A DNA stretch of 64,000 nucleotides from Natrinema sp. DC36 (GCF_020405225.1 NZ_CP084472.1:3782001-3846000), one strand, 5' to 3'. Shown: positions 8,328-17,484, numbered from the stretch's first letter. Notes: generated from the sequence alone by a model not told the origin. Program-made: numbers and translations.

Positions 8328-9371
8328 TCAGTCGCGCAGCACTGAGACGTCGAAGACCGGTTTGCAGGTCTCTCCCTCGAGGAACGTTTCGAAGGCGTCC
8401 TCGGCCTCGAGCAGGCTGAACCGATCGTCGAGGAACGTCTCGTGATCGACGTCGCCCGAACCGATGAGCCTGAGCGCGCGCTCGAAGTCCTCGTACATCG
8501 CACTGTAGGTACACTGAAGGTCGATCTCCGATCGAACGAGCGGCGTGAAGTCCATCGTCGCTTCGCCGGTTTGTCCGACCAGAACGATCTGACCGCCTTT
8601 TCGGACCTCCTCGGCGGCCATCGGCAGTCCCGAGGGGTGACCCGTCGTATCGAAGACGACATCGTAGCCGACGCCGTCGGTCAGGGTTTCGCGATAGTCC
8701 TCGAGGTCATCGTCCTCGATGTTGAGCGCCGGGAAGCCCAACTTCTCGGCGAGGGGCAGGCGATAGGAGGTGTCCCGTCCGACGCCGGCGACGACGACTT
8801 CGGCGCCCTGAGCGTCCGCGACCTGTGCCGTCAGAACGCCCATCGGTCCGGGACCGGCGACGAGGACGCGGTCGCCCGGTGCGACTCGCGAGTTACGGAT
8901 CACCGCTCGAGTCGTGATCGCGGTCGGTTCGACGAGCGCTGCGTGTCGCGGCTCGACGTCGTCGGGAACGGAGTGGAGGGCCGACTCGGGAGCAGTGACG
9001 TATCCCGCGTACGCGCCGTTATGGTCGATACCGGTGAGATCCATGTTCTGGCAGACGTTCTCCTGCCCGATTTCGCACTGATAACAGTCGCCACAACCGC
9101 GGATCGGACGTTCGACGACGCGGTCACCCGGTGCGAACTTCGTGACCTCGTCGCCGGCCTCGACGACCCGGCCGGTGTACTCGTGTCCGATGATCGTCGG
9201 TAACTCCATCCGCTCGAACGCCGATTTGAATCTGTAGATACCGGCGTCGCTTCCACAGAGCCCCGCGTAATCGACTTCGATCAGTACCTCGTCGTACCCT
9301 GGTTTCGGTCTCTCGATGTCGATGAGTTCCATATTCCCGGAGCTACGACCGGTCTTGGCTAGTCCGCGCAT
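8328..9371 (-). CDS. Zinc-dependent medium-chain alcohol dehydrogenase
   Basis: 347-residue MDR-family dehydrogenase of the threonine/sorbitol dehydrogenase type. CGSDAGIY near residue 39 supplies the catalytic zinc cysteine, GHEYTGRVVEAGDEV near 62 the conserved GHE, and CGDCYQCEIGQENVC near 92-106 the structural-zinc cysteines. The cofactor loop reads VAGPGPMG near 171. It presumably oxidises a polyol or hydroxy acid with NAD(P)+. The ATG at 9371 lies about 25 bp after a TATA box; upstream in-frame sequence is shadow coding. It sits between tctBA and tctC, so its substrate is probably linked to the imported compound. Confidence 0.92.
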   Translation of the reverse strand: MRGLAKTGRSSGNMELIDIERPKPGYDEVLIEVDYAGLCGSDAGIYRFKSAFERMELPTIIGHEYTGRVVEAGDEVTKFAPGDRVVERPIRGCGDCYQCEIGQENVCQNMDLTGIDHNGAYAGYVTAPESALHSVPDDVEPRHAALVEPTAITTRAVIRNSRVAPGDRVLVAGPGPMGVLTAQVADAQGAEVVVAGVGRDTSYRLPLAEKLGFPALNIEDDDLEDYRETLTDGVGYDVVFDTTGHPSGLPMAAEEVRKGGQIVLVGQTGEATMDFTPLVRSEIDLQCTYSAMYEDFERALRLIGSGDVDHETFLDDRFSLLEAEDAFETFLEGETCKPVFDVSVLRD

Positions 9372-9395
9372 ATTCTCACCACGTCGCCGTCGGTG

Positions 9396-9402
9396 TATAA
9401 AC
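9396..9402 (-). promoter_or_regulatory. TATA box of the alcohol dehydrogenase gene
   Basis: GTTTATA on the minus strand lies 25-31 bp before the ATG at 9371, typical leaderless spacing. The rest of the 9372-9745 interval shows no further gene. Confidence 0.55.
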
Positions 9403-9710
9403 TTACGGATCGTGCGGACCTTCTCGCCCACCGGACGCGACCCGACTCGACCGCGGGGGCTCGGCGGGCGTTTCGGGTCGAAGTGCGTGCGGCGACGGTG
9501 GGTCCACTGAGCTACTCGGGCGAACGGAAGAATCGTCGGGATTCGTCGACGATCCGGAACTCGGAGGACGAGCGTCAGTTCTCGACGATCGTCGCGTCTC
9601 GACGGCACGCGGCGTCCGAAGCCGATCGGGCGGACGCGGAACACGGTCCGCTTCGAGATATTCGATTCGGATTCCGCTATCTCCCACCGAGCCGACAACG
9701 CCGACCAAAA

Positions 9711-9719
9711 ATTATAAAT
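9711..9719 (+). promoter_or_regulatory. TATA box of tctC
   Basis: ATTATAAAT lies 27-35 bp before the ATG at 9746, consistent with a leaderless transcript. Confidence 0.55.
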
Positions 9720-9745
9720 GATAATAGACCCACGACTTGGGTAGA

Positions 9746-10753
9746 ATGGTACCAGATGCCAATGGGTGTAGTAGCGATCGTACCGTGTTGAACCGCCGAA
9801 ACGCCATCAAGTCCCTCGGTGTGACGGGGGTCGCGCTGACGGCTGGCTGCATCGGTGATCTGAACGAAGACGAAGAGTGGCCGTCGCGACCGGTCGAAAT
9901 CGTCTCGCCCTGGGCGGCCGGCGGTGGGGCCGACAGAACGAGTCGAGCGGTCGCGGATGCGGCCGAGAACCACACCGAAGTCAGCTGGAACGTTTCGAAC
10001 CAGACCGGCGGCTCCGGCTCCGTCGGGATGAACGCGGCGGCCAACTCGGAGCCCAACGGCCAGACGATCGGCTGTACCGCGCCCGAAATCGCGCTCTTCG
10101 AGCACCTCGGTATCGCCGAGCTCAGCCCCGACGACATCACGCCAATCATGCAGTACACGGAGATGCCGGCGGCGCTGGTCGTCAACGAAGACGCAGAGTA
10201 CTCCACGTTAGATGAGTGGATCTCGTACGGCGAGAGCAACGAGTTGCAGATGGCGAACTCGGGGAATGGCTCCTCGTGGCACATGGCCGCGGCCGGCATC
10301 GCCGACGAGGCGGGAGTTCAGGTCGAACACGTCTCCTACGACGGTGCGGCACCCGCTATGACGGCCGTCGCCAACGGCGAGGCCGACTGTACGGCGGCTG
10401 GGGCGGCCGAAGTCGCACCGCAGGTTCAGGACGGTAACCTGCAGGCGCTGGGCGTCGCGTTCGAGGAGCAGGTCGACGCGCTCCCCGACACGCCGACGCT
10501 GCAGGAACAGGGACTCGACATTCAGATCGGCTCCTGGCTGGGTCACTTCGCTCCGGCCGGCATCGACGACGAGACGAAATCTGCGATCGTCGACGTCTAC
10601 GAATCGGTGTACGAGGACGACCAGTTCGTGGAGTTCATGAACAACAACGACTTCATGCGGGTCCAGCGCGGTCCCGACGAGTTCAGTAGCTTCCTCGATG
10701 AGCAATACGAGTACTACGGCAACCTCGTCGAGGAACTCGACATTAGCGCGTAG
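9746..10753 (+). CDS. tctC: Tripartite tricarboxylate transporter solute-binding protein TctC
   Basis: 335-residue extracytoplasmic binding protein of the Bug/TctC family. The N-terminus has a twin-arginine motif (NRRNAIKSL) and a lipobox (LTAGC), the usual haloarchaeal Tat-lipoprotein export. Mature motifs include RPVEIVSPWAAGGGADRTSR near residue 48 and the GSGSVGMNAAA loop near 90, both typical of Bug proteins. It should capture a carboxylate outside the cell for TctAB. It is transcribed apart from tctBA, 2.6 kb away and on the other strand, which is unusual for a tct system. Confidence 0.93.
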   Translation: MVPDANGCSSDRTVLNRRNAIKSLGVTGVALTAGCIGDLNEDEEWPSRPVEIVSPWAAGGGADRTSRAVADAAENHTEVSWNVSNQTGGSGSVGMNAAANSEPNGQTIGCTAPEIALFEHLGIAELSPDDITPIMQYTEMPAALVVNEDAEYSTLDEWISYGESNELQMANSGNGSSWHMAAAGIADEAGVQVEHVSYDGAAPAMTAVANGEADCTAAGAAEVAPQVQDGNLQALGVAFEEQVDALPDTPTLQEQGLDIQIGSWLGHFAPAGIDDETKSAIVDVYESVYEDDQFVEFMNNNDFMRVQRGPDEFSSFLDEQYEYYGNLVEELDISA

Positions 10754-10936
10754 GACGCGTTCGAACGTCGCGCCGCTTCCAATTTTTGTCATCCGCGAGT
10801 GCCGCCGTCGGTGTACTGTTCCTCGTCAGTTTACGGAAATTCGGGACGCGCTCTGCCCCGGACTGACCCGCTGCCGAACGTGTACACAATCTCGATCAGC
10901 TGACGCGTCACTGACGACGGCAGCCGTCGGAGATCC

Positions 10937-11614
10937 CTAGTCGTAGGCGAGGGTCCACTCACGATCGAGCAGCCAGTCGGTGAGCTTCCCGAGCGGGTCC
11001 TCGTGGACGCTGGTCCCGTGGTGGACCAGTATCGCGTCGATGTCGTAGTCGAACAGTTTGACCAGGTTCCGTTCCGCAGCGGCGTGGCTGTCGTCGTTGA
11101 ACTGTTCGGCCGGCGGTACGAGGTAGCCCGGCGGCAGACCGCGTCGGTCCGACCCCTCGAGCGCGTCGCCGGCGATCACCGTCTCGTCGTCCTCGAGCAA
11201 CAGGGCGGTCGTCGCGACCGTATGACCCGGGATTTCGATCGCCCGGATATTTCCGTCCAGCCGGTCCTCGTCGCCGAACTCGACGTCGGGATCGACGTCC
11301 AGAGCCTCGTAGAAGTGCTCGGCACCCGCCGGCACGGAGAGTTCCGGCTCGAATCGATCCAGCAGTGCCGGAACGCCGCCGAAGTGTCCCTCGTCCCCGT
11401 GCGTGATGATGACGCGATTGAGACCGCCGAACTCCGACTCGACGATCTCGGCCAGCTCCTCGCCGTCGTCGGGGAATGCCGCGTCGACGAGCGTCACGGT
11501 GTCGTCGGGTCGGTCCTCGAGGGCGAAGACGCGGATATGGTCGAACTCGATCGCGTGAATCCCGTCGGTGATTTCTTGAACAGATATCCGTACCCGTTCG
11601 TTCAGGGGAGACAC
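10937..11614 (-). CDS. MBL-fold metallo-hydrolase, copy 2
   Basis: About 225-residue paralogue of the hydrolase at 7397. Both share ITDGI/VTDGI starts, the THGDxGHxGG site (His72, Asp74, His77 here), IPGHT, AGDALEGSDRRGLPPGYL and a late HHGTSVHEDP. The canonical HxHxDH aspartate is again replaced by glycine. I chose the GTG at 11614 because it gives the same length as the paralogue; GTG codons at 11626 and 11692 are alternatives. It is convergent with tctC and divergent from the RraA-type gene. Confidence 0.82.
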   Translation of the reverse strand: MSPLNERVRISVQEITDGIHAIEFDHIRVFALEDRPDDTVTLVDAAFPDDGEELAEIVESEFGGLNRVIITHGDEGHFGGVPALLDRFEPELSVPAGAEHFYEALDVDPDVEFGDEDRLDGNIRAIEIPGHTVATTALLLEDDETVIAGDALEGSDRRGLPPGYLVPPAEQFNDDSHAAAERNLVKLFDYDIDAILVHHGTSVHEDPLGKLTDWLLDREWTLAYD

Positions 11615-11774
11615 GAAAATTCCCACCGATCGGTAATTCCCGCTAGTCCAGTTTCGCGTGATCGAGCCGTCCGCTCCCGGCTGATACCGCACCTCGAATG
11701 TAACACGGACTCGGAAGTCACCCGACGCTCGCGACCGACTATCGCTGTCCGAGCGACGGTTCGGTGGATCGGCA

Positions 11775-11782
11775 GATTAAGG
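11775..11782 (+). promoter_or_regulatory. TATA-like box of the RraA-family gene
   Basis: GATTAAGG lies 25-32 bp before the ATG at 11807, consistent with leaderless transcription. Confidence 0.4.
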
Positions 11783-11806
11783 TGCGCCGCTCTCGTCGAC
11801 TCGATC

Positions 11807-12496
11807 ATGCACACGATAGAGCACGACGTAGAGCGACCGGACCGCGATGTCGTATCGGGTTTCGAAGAGATTCCGAGCACCATCGTCTCGGACGTGACCG
11901 GAAACATCGGGCTAACCATGGACTCCGGAATCCGACCCGCGTACAGCGGCATCGAGATGGCCGGGACCGCGATCACCGTGAACGCCGCACCCGGCGACAA
12001 CCTGATCATTCACAAGGCGATCACGATGGCGGAACCGGGCGACGTCCTCGTCATCGACGCCGAGGGATTCACCGAGACCGGCCACGTGGGCGAACTCATG
12101 TGTACCTCCTGTCAGGCAAACGATCTCGCCGGCCTCGTCATCGACGGGAGCTACCGCGATAGCAGGGAGATCGGCGAGATGGAGTTCCCCGTCTACGGCC
12201 GCGGTACCCATCCCCGCGGGCCGCTCAAGCAAGATCCCGGCTCGATCAACGTCACCGTCTCCTGTGGCGGCGTCACCGTCGAACCCGGCGACGTCGTGGT
12301 CGGCGACGACGACGGCCTCGCCGTCGTCCCGAACGAGAGCGCTGAAGACGTTCTCGAGCGTTCATACGAGAAGCTCGAATCCGAAGACGATGTCCGCGAG
12401 GACGTCGTGGCGGGCGAGTACCTCTTCGAACGCAACGGCTACGACAAGTTGTTCGAGGACATGGAAGTCGTCGGCCCAGAAGACTCGATTCAGTAA
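11807..12496 (+). CDS. RraA-family aldolase (HMG/CHA aldolase-like)
   Basis: 229-residue protein of the RraA / 4-hydroxy-4-methyl-2-oxoglutarate aldolase superfamily. The motif VIDGSYRD holds Arg117 and Asp118, the pair needed for divalent-metal pyruvate-aldolase chemistry, and GHVGELMCTSCQAN near 92 matches the GxLxxxxA active-site loop. True RNase E inhibitors lack the catalytic pair, so an aldolase or oxaloacetate-decarboxylase role is favoured. Its place beside a carboxylate transporter and an IclR regulator fits cleavage of an imported hydroxy-oxo acid. Confidence 0.85.
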   Translation: MHTIEHDVERPDRDVVSGFEEIPSTIVSDVTGNIGLTMDSGIRPAYSGIEMAGTAITVNAAPGDNLIIHKAITMAEPGDVLVIDAEGFTETGHVGELMCTSCQANDLAGLVIDGSYRDSREIGEMEFPVYGRGTHPRGPLKQDPGSINVTVSCGGVTVEPGDVVVGDDDGLAVVPNESAEDVLERSYEKLESEDDVREDVVAGEYLFERNGYDKLFEDMEVVGPEDSIQ

Positions 12497-12621
12497 CCGC
12501 CTCGTCCGACTGTTTTCGCGTAATCTGTCGGTCCAAACTGGTCGCGATGACGAGTTAGCACACCATCCACTGGCTGATCGTGACTCGAGCGGATTCAACA
12601 TAGTCGAAACGAGCCGCAGCG

Positions 12622-12628
12622 CTTATTA
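12622..12628 (+). promoter_or_regulatory. TATA box of the IclR regulator gene
   Basis: CTTATTA lies 23-29 bp before the ATG at 12651, consistent with a leaderless transcript. Confidence 0.45.
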
Positions 12629-12650
12629 GACCGTGGGAGAATATCACAGT

Positions 12651-13427
12651 ATGGCCGACGGAGAAACAACGGATACACGGCGGCTGAAGAGCGTTGGTCA
12701 GTCGTTCACTATTATCGAATACCTGCGGGAGGGCGAGGGGGCGACACTCTCGGAGCTGGCAGACGATCTCGAGTTGCCACCGAGTACGGCGCACATCCAC
12801 CTCGCGACGCTCGTCGAGACCGGCTACGTGATCAAAGACGACGGGGAATACCGCTGTAGTTTTCGGTTCCTCGATACCGGGGGTCAAATGCGGGATCGCA
12901 TGGCGCTCTATCAGGCGGCGAAGCCGGAGATCGACGATCTACGGCGGGATTCGGGCGAACACGCCAATATTACGGTTGAGGAGAACGGCTACTCGGTGCA
13001 GCTGTACAAATCCCAGAGCGCAGAGTCGATCGACGACAACGCGGAACTCGGTAAGCACCTCCACCTCCACTCGACCGCGACGGGCAAAGCAATACTCGCA
13101 CAACTCTCCGATGCGGAGCTCGACGCTATCATCGAGAAACGGGGATTACCAGCAGTCACCGACAGCACGATCGCGGACAGGGGTGCACTGCTGGAGGAGC
13201 TAGCGGAGATTCGGGATCGAGGGTACTCGATCAACCGCGGGGAACACTTCCCCGGCGTCTGCGCCGTCGCAACTTCAATAACGTCGAAACCGGACGGTCT
13301 CATCGGTGCGATAAGCATCAGCGGCCCCCTTAGCCGGATGGGGAGCGATCGAATCGAAGACGAACTCGCTCCCGCGATTCTGGACAAAAAGAATATAATC
13401 GATCTGAAGATTCGGCAGTACGAGTGA
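12651..13427 (+). CDS. IclR family transcriptional regulator
   Basis: 258-residue regulator. Residues 10-75 form a winged helix-turn-helix (LKSVGQSFTIIEYL, LSELADDLELPPSTAHIHLATL). The C-terminal two thirds is the GAF-like effector domain, with LHLHSTATGKAILAQL near 140 and RGYSINRGEHFPGVCAVA near 200 as IclR signatures. The ATG at 12651 is preferred to one 18 bases upstream because of the TATA spacing. As the only regulator in the island it is the likely controller of the tct, dehydrogenase, hydrolase and aldolase genes, responding to a small carboxylate. Confidence 0.93.
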   Translation: MADGETTDTRRLKSVGQSFTIIEYLREGEGATLSELADDLELPPSTAHIHLATLVETGYVIKDDGEYRCSFRFLDTGGQMRDRMALYQAAKPEIDDLRRDSGEHANITVEENGYSVQLYKSQSAESIDDNAELGKHLHLHSTATGKAILAQLSDAELDAIIEKRGLPAVTDSTIADRGALLEELAEIRDRGYSINRGEHFPGVCAVATSITSKPDGLIGAISISGPLSRMGSDRIEDELAPAILDKKNIIDLKIRQYE

Positions 13428-14413
13428 CCGTTGAATCGTTCGAAAACGGGAAAAGAGACCGTTCTGAGCGATGTCGAAACGTTTCACTGGTCTGATCACG
13501 TCCGGAATTCGTCCAGACACGAGCACACTGTCTTACACACATATGACTGTAACCCTTCTGTGTCGCGGGAAACGAAGACAGGTTCACGTATCGACGCCCC
13601 TCCGAAGTCGCTTTCAACAAGATTGAAACGACGTCGGCTCGGCCGCTCGAGTCACCGACCGATTCGTCCCACCTTCACCGATCCTCGCCGAAGCAGAGGC
13701 CGATACCGAGCTCGGTTCGGAACTCAATCTCGATCGGAGCGTTTTGCCGTGAAATGGACGAAATATGGCTAACTGGCCGAAACTATCATTTAGATATATT
13801 AGTTTAAGATTTAATATATCGATAACAACGGAACCCGGTCGAGGATCCACATTATCGGCTGAGCACAATACTCCTCTATAGGCAGTGTATGGTCCTGTTG
13901 TGGTGCCTCCTCGAGTCGACAGTGAGCGTCGTTCAAGACCTCGCCCGAACATCGGTACAATATTTAGTCACTTTTCACTCCTTTTATGACCAATATCGGC
14001 TGTTTTAGATCTCTATGATCTACAGACAGATTTTCTAACGGAAATATGGGGGCGTTTGACAATAAGTCCGAATATAAGAAATATTATATGATGTTGGAAT
14101 GGTGATTTCTATAAACTACCTATTTCCATATATTATGTCGAAAGGGTATTTTGAGCTCTACTCGCTGAATCATACATCGCCACCGGACCGCGCGGCCAAG
14201 ACGAGATCCCGCCGGGGTGAACGACGCGGGGGAACGCCGCTCCAGTCGGTCCGAACTGACGGTAACCGTCGCAAACCGTGGTCCCGGCAGAACGGTTTCT
14301 CGAGTCGGCTGAGGCGGGTATGAGTGGATCTATAACCTTTTACGTGGTCGCTACGGAGACGTATAGCATGCTTCCGATGACGATTTATCACGCACCGACG
14401 GACGGTGATCCCG
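13428..14413. other. Long intergenic interval without a recognisable gene
   Basis: About 1 kb. From roughly 13770 to 14170 it is AT-rich with many stop codons in all frames. Open frames at 13431-13772 (+) and 13614-13952 (-) have arginine/serine-rich compositions typical of out-of-frame reading in GC-rich DNA and are not called. The last 40 bases hold TATA-like TTTATC at about 14383, properly spaced for the ACT gene. Confidence 0.5.
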
Positions 14414-14977
14414 ATGGGTAACGAACCGAGCGAGCGGAGCGATCTCGGCATCGAAACCGACGGCGGCGTTCGCACGTACACCGTCCGCCTCGAGCTGGTC
14501 GACGAGCCCGGCGAGTTGCTCAACGCCCTTGCGCCGATCGCCGAGAACGGCGGCAATCTCATGAGCATTCACCACGAGCGCGGCAACATCACTCCGCGTG
14601 GCCACATTCCCGTCGAAGTCGATCTCGGCTGTCCGCCGGATCGGTTCGACGATATCGTCGAAAGTCTACGAAAGACCGGCGTCAACGTCATTCAGGCCGG
14701 CGCCGAGCGCTACGGCGAGGAGATCACGCTCGTTCTCATCGGCCATCTTATCGAAACCGATCTCTCGGAGACGATCTTGCAGATCGAGAACAAAGCCAGT
14801 GCGGCAGTCCTCGACGTCTCGCTGGCCGCGCCTGAAGGGACCAGAGACATCTCGAGCGCGCGATTCCGGCTCGCGATCGACTCCGGTCGGTCCGACGAAG
14901 TCTTCGAGACGATTCGCTCGATCGGGACGGAGAAGGAACTGACCGTCATCGAGCCGTTGATGGGGAGTGACGCGTAA
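14414..14977 (+). CDS. ACT domain amino-acid-binding protein
   Basis: 187-residue cytosolic protein. Residues 17-90 form an ACT fold (VRLELVDEPGELLNALAPIAENGGN, with the GELL turn) and residues 100-187 look like a second, more divergent one. It probably senses an aspartate-family amino acid. Its stop overlaps the homoserine dehydrogenase start by one base (TAATG), so the two are translationally coupled, and the protein likely acts as a detached regulatory subunit. ATG 14414 is chosen over 14405 because it fits the upstream TATA-like box. Confidence 0.87.
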   Translation: MGNEPSERSDLGIETDGGVRTYTVRLELVDEPGELLNALAPIAENGGNLMSIHHERGNITPRGHIPVEVDLGCPPDRFDDIVESLRKTGVNVIQAGAERYGEEITLVLIGHLIETDLSETILQIENKASAAVLDVSLAAPEGTRDISSARFRLAIDSGRSDEVFETIRSIGTEKELTVIEPLMGSDA

Positions 14978-15924
14978 TGCGACTCGCTATCCTCGGAGCC
15001 GGTGACGTCGGCCGGTCGGTTGCTACCCTCGCCGGCGAGTACGGTCACGAGGTCGTCGCGCTCGCCGACTCGACGAACGCCGCGATCGACCCGAACGGTA
15101 TCGACGTCGACAGCGCCGTCGGACGAAAGCTCGGTTCCGAACCGATCGGGAGGGACGATCCCGACGCGGTCTTCGAGACCGAGTACGACGCACTGGTCGA
15201 GGCCACGCCGACGACGCTCGGCGACGCCGAACCCGGCTTCTCCCACGTCGAGCGCGCGCTCGAGGCCGACCGCCACGCCGTGCTGGCGAACAAGGGGCCG
15301 GTCGCCGAACGTTACGAGGAACTGCGTGCGCTCGAGGCCGAGAGTGCCGGCTCGATCCGATTCGAGGCGACCGTCGGCGGCGCGATTCCGGTGGTGTCAA
15401 CGATCGAAGACGCGGCCCCGAAAAACGTGACGGCGGTCCGAGGCGTGCTCAACGGCACCGTCAACTTCATCCTCAACCGGATGGCCGTCGAGGGGCTCGA
15501 CTACGAGCACGTTCTCGCGGAAGCACAAGACCTTGGCGTCGTCGAGGCGGATCCCAGCTTCGACGTCGAGGGCACCGACGCCGCGCTCAAGTTCGTCATC
15601 CTGGCGAACGTCCTTGCAGACGGTGGGTTCGACCTCGGGGATGCAGCGGTTGACGGTATCGAGGGGATTCCCGGCAGCGCGCTCAACCTCGCCGCGGAGG
15701 ACGGGCGCACGATTCGGCTCATTGGAGAAGCAACCCGAGAGGGCGTCCGCGTCGGGCCGCGGCTCGTCCCCGAGAACGGTGCGCTCGCGGTCGGCGGCAC
15801 GCGCAACGTCGTCCAAATCGAGACCCGGAACGCGGGGTCGATACATGCGAGCGGTCGCGGAGCCGGCGGTCCCGAGACCGCGACGGCGATACTCTCAGAT
15901 GTCGGCCGTCTCCCCTCCCGCTGA
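14977..15924 (+). CDS. hom: Homoserine dehydrogenase
   Basis: 315-residue NAD(P)-dependent enzyme reducing aspartate semialdehyde to homoserine for threonine and methionine synthesis. The N-terminal Rossmann motif is LGAGDVGRSVA (residues 6-16). HAVLANKGPVA near 105 carries the conserved lysine region and GGAIPVV near 134 begins the catalytic domain, followed by RGVLNGTVNFIL and EADPSFDVEGTDAA. It ends without the C-terminal ACT domain of many bacterial homologues; that function is apparently supplied by the overlapping upstream gene. Confidence 0.95.
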   Translation: MRLAILGAGDVGRSVATLAGEYGHEVVALADSTNAAIDPNGIDVDSAVGRKLGSEPIGRDDPDAVFETEYDALVEATPTTLGDAEPGFSHVERALEADRHAVLANKGPVAERYEELRALEAESAGSIRFEATVGGAIPVVSTIEDAAPKNVTAVRGVLNGTVNFILNRMAVEGLDYEHVLAEAQDLGVVEADPSFDVEGTDAALKFVILANVLADGGFDLGDAAVDGIEGIPGSALNLAAEDGRTIRLIGEATREGVRVGPRLVPENGALAVGGTRNVVQIETRNAGSIHASGRGAGGPETATAILSDVGRLPSR

Positions 15925-16040
15925 GCGATTTTCTCCCACGGAGCCACGTCACCTCCATATCCGAGTGACTGACGGCGGGCATCGAATACGAGACAGCAGT
16001 TCTCGAAATGCTTTTACGGAGAGGATTGGTAGTTCGTATC

Positions 16041-16784
16041 ATGACTGCCGACGAGTTCGCCCTTGCCGCCACAACCAACGATCTCACACGGGAACCGAAA
16101 GCCCGGGAGAACGCGGATCTTATCGAATTTCGAATGGACAGTGCGGAGGAACCGATCGAACAGCTGCGCGACTACGACGGGGAACTGCCGATTCTCGCGA
16201 CGAATCGATCGCGATGGTTCGGCGGCGAGGCGGCCGATCGGGGACGACTGGATCAGTTGATGGCGGCCGCCGAGTTCGACGCCGTCGAGCGGGTTGACAT
16301 CGAACTCGAGACGGCGCGTGGAATGGAGTGGGTACTCAACGAGTTCCGTGAACAGGGCGTGGAACTGGTCATCTCCTTTCACGAATTCGAGGAGACCCCA
16401 GACCAGGCGACGCTCGACGCGATCATCGCAGAGTGCGATCGGTACGGCGATATCGCCAAGGTGGCCACGTACGCGGACGACCGATCCGACTGCCTGCGGA
16501 TCCTCACGGCGATCGATACGGCGACCAGAAACGGAATTCGCGCGGCCGGGATCGCGATGGGCGAACTCGGCAGTCACACGCGAATCATCGGCCCGCTTTA
16601 CGGCTCGAAACTCGGCTACGCGCCGCTCGAGTCGGACACCAGTGACTACGCGCCGGGTCAGGTCTCGCTGCACCGTCTCGATTCGCTGATCGAGATGGTC
16701 CGCGAGAGCGGGAAGAGCACCCGGTTGCTGCGTGAACTGGACGAGGAGTATCCGACTCAGCAGGAAGTCACGCAGACGGAGTGA
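16041..16784 (+). CDS. aroD: 3-dehydroquinate dehydratase, type I
   Basis: 247-residue class I dehydroquinase converting 3-dehydroquinate to 3-dehydroshikimate by Schiff-base chemistry. IEFRMD (28-33) is the first barrel motif, His114 in SFHEF is the general base, Lys140 in IAKVATYA forms the imine, and GSHTRIIGPLYGSKLGYA near 188 provides the substrate arginine. ATG 16041 is used because it lies just before strand one and about 25 bp after a TATA-like TTTTAC. It works downstream of the DHQ synthase II encoded 0.7 kb away. Confidence 0.95.
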   Translation: MTADEFALAATTNDLTREPKARENADLIEFRMDSAEEPIEQLRDYDGELPILATNRSRWFGGEAADRGRLDQLMAAAEFDAVERVDIELETARGMEWVLNEFREQGVELVISFHEFEETPDQATLDAIIAECDRYGDIAKVATYADDRSDCLRILTAIDTATRNGIRAAGIAMGELGSHTRIIGPLYGSKLGYAPLESDTSDYAPGQVSLHRLDSLIEMVRESGKSTRLLRELDEEYPTQQEVTQTE

Positions 16785-17022
16785 CTGTTCTCCCTCGACT
16801 CCGACAATAGACCGGACGAGCTATTCTAACTCGTTGTTCTGTTGCCCTGTGACTTCGGTCTCCGAGAAACCTAGATCCGTGCGCGCCGGCCCCGCGAAAG
16901 CCCACGCCGGGCCAGTACGACCGGCAAACTACTCGCGAGACTGGTGGCACGACTCGAGTGAACTGAAAAACAATCGAAATCGGAATGTTAAGGGCGGGGG
17001 TCCCCTACCATCCCCACGTACA

Positions 17023-17460
17023 ATGACATGGCTCCGCGCGATCCTCGCTGCCGGCCTCTCGGTGATCATGCCCGGCGCAGGCCACGTCCTCATTCGCGAT
17101 TGGCTTCGCGCCGCCGCCTTTGCCGGCCTCTTCTTCACGGCGAGCGCGCTCTTTCTCCCGATCGACCAGCTCACGGCGGCCGGGCCGATGACGAGCCTCG
17201 ACCAGGCTCTCGAGCAGGCGACCGTCATGGCCGAGAACACCGACCCGATGGCCCAGTTCCTCCTCTCGTTTATCGCCCTGTTCGCCGCGATCGACGCGAC
17301 TTTTCGCGCGCTCGGCTACTCTTCCGGCGGGGACACCGACGCGGACGGACCGACCTGTCCGGAGTGCGGGAAAGAGATCGACGAGGACCTCGAGTTCTGC
17401 CACTGGTGTACGACGCGACTCGAGCCCGTCGAGCCGGAGGCGGAGACGAACGACGCCTGA
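17023..17460 (+). CDS. Membrane protein with C-terminal zinc ribbon (DUF7575-like)
   Basis: 145-residue small membrane protein. Two hydrophobic stretches (about 5-50) are followed by an extracellular or cytosolic loop and another hydrophobic stretch (79-97). The C-terminus has CPECGKEIDEDLEFCHWC (Cys pairs spaced for one zinc), matching a haloarchaeal family of short zinc-ribbon membrane proteins. Function is unknown. It is convergent with the DHQ synthase II gene, 24 bp away. Confidence 0.75.
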   Translation: MTWLRAILAAGLSVIMPGAGHVLIRDWLRAAAFAGLFFTASALFLPIDQLTAAGPMTSLDQALEQATVMAENTDPMAQFLLSFIALFAAIDATFRALGYSSGGDTDADGPTCPECGKEIDEDLEFCHWCTTRLEPVEPEAETNDA

Positions 17461-17484
17461 GACGGGCAGAAAACGGTTGCGACG

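Noticed and set aside
13431-13952. Open frames on both strands after the IclR gene
   Set aside because: Arg/Ser-rich translations without structure; consistent with chance frames in the GC-rich part of the interval.
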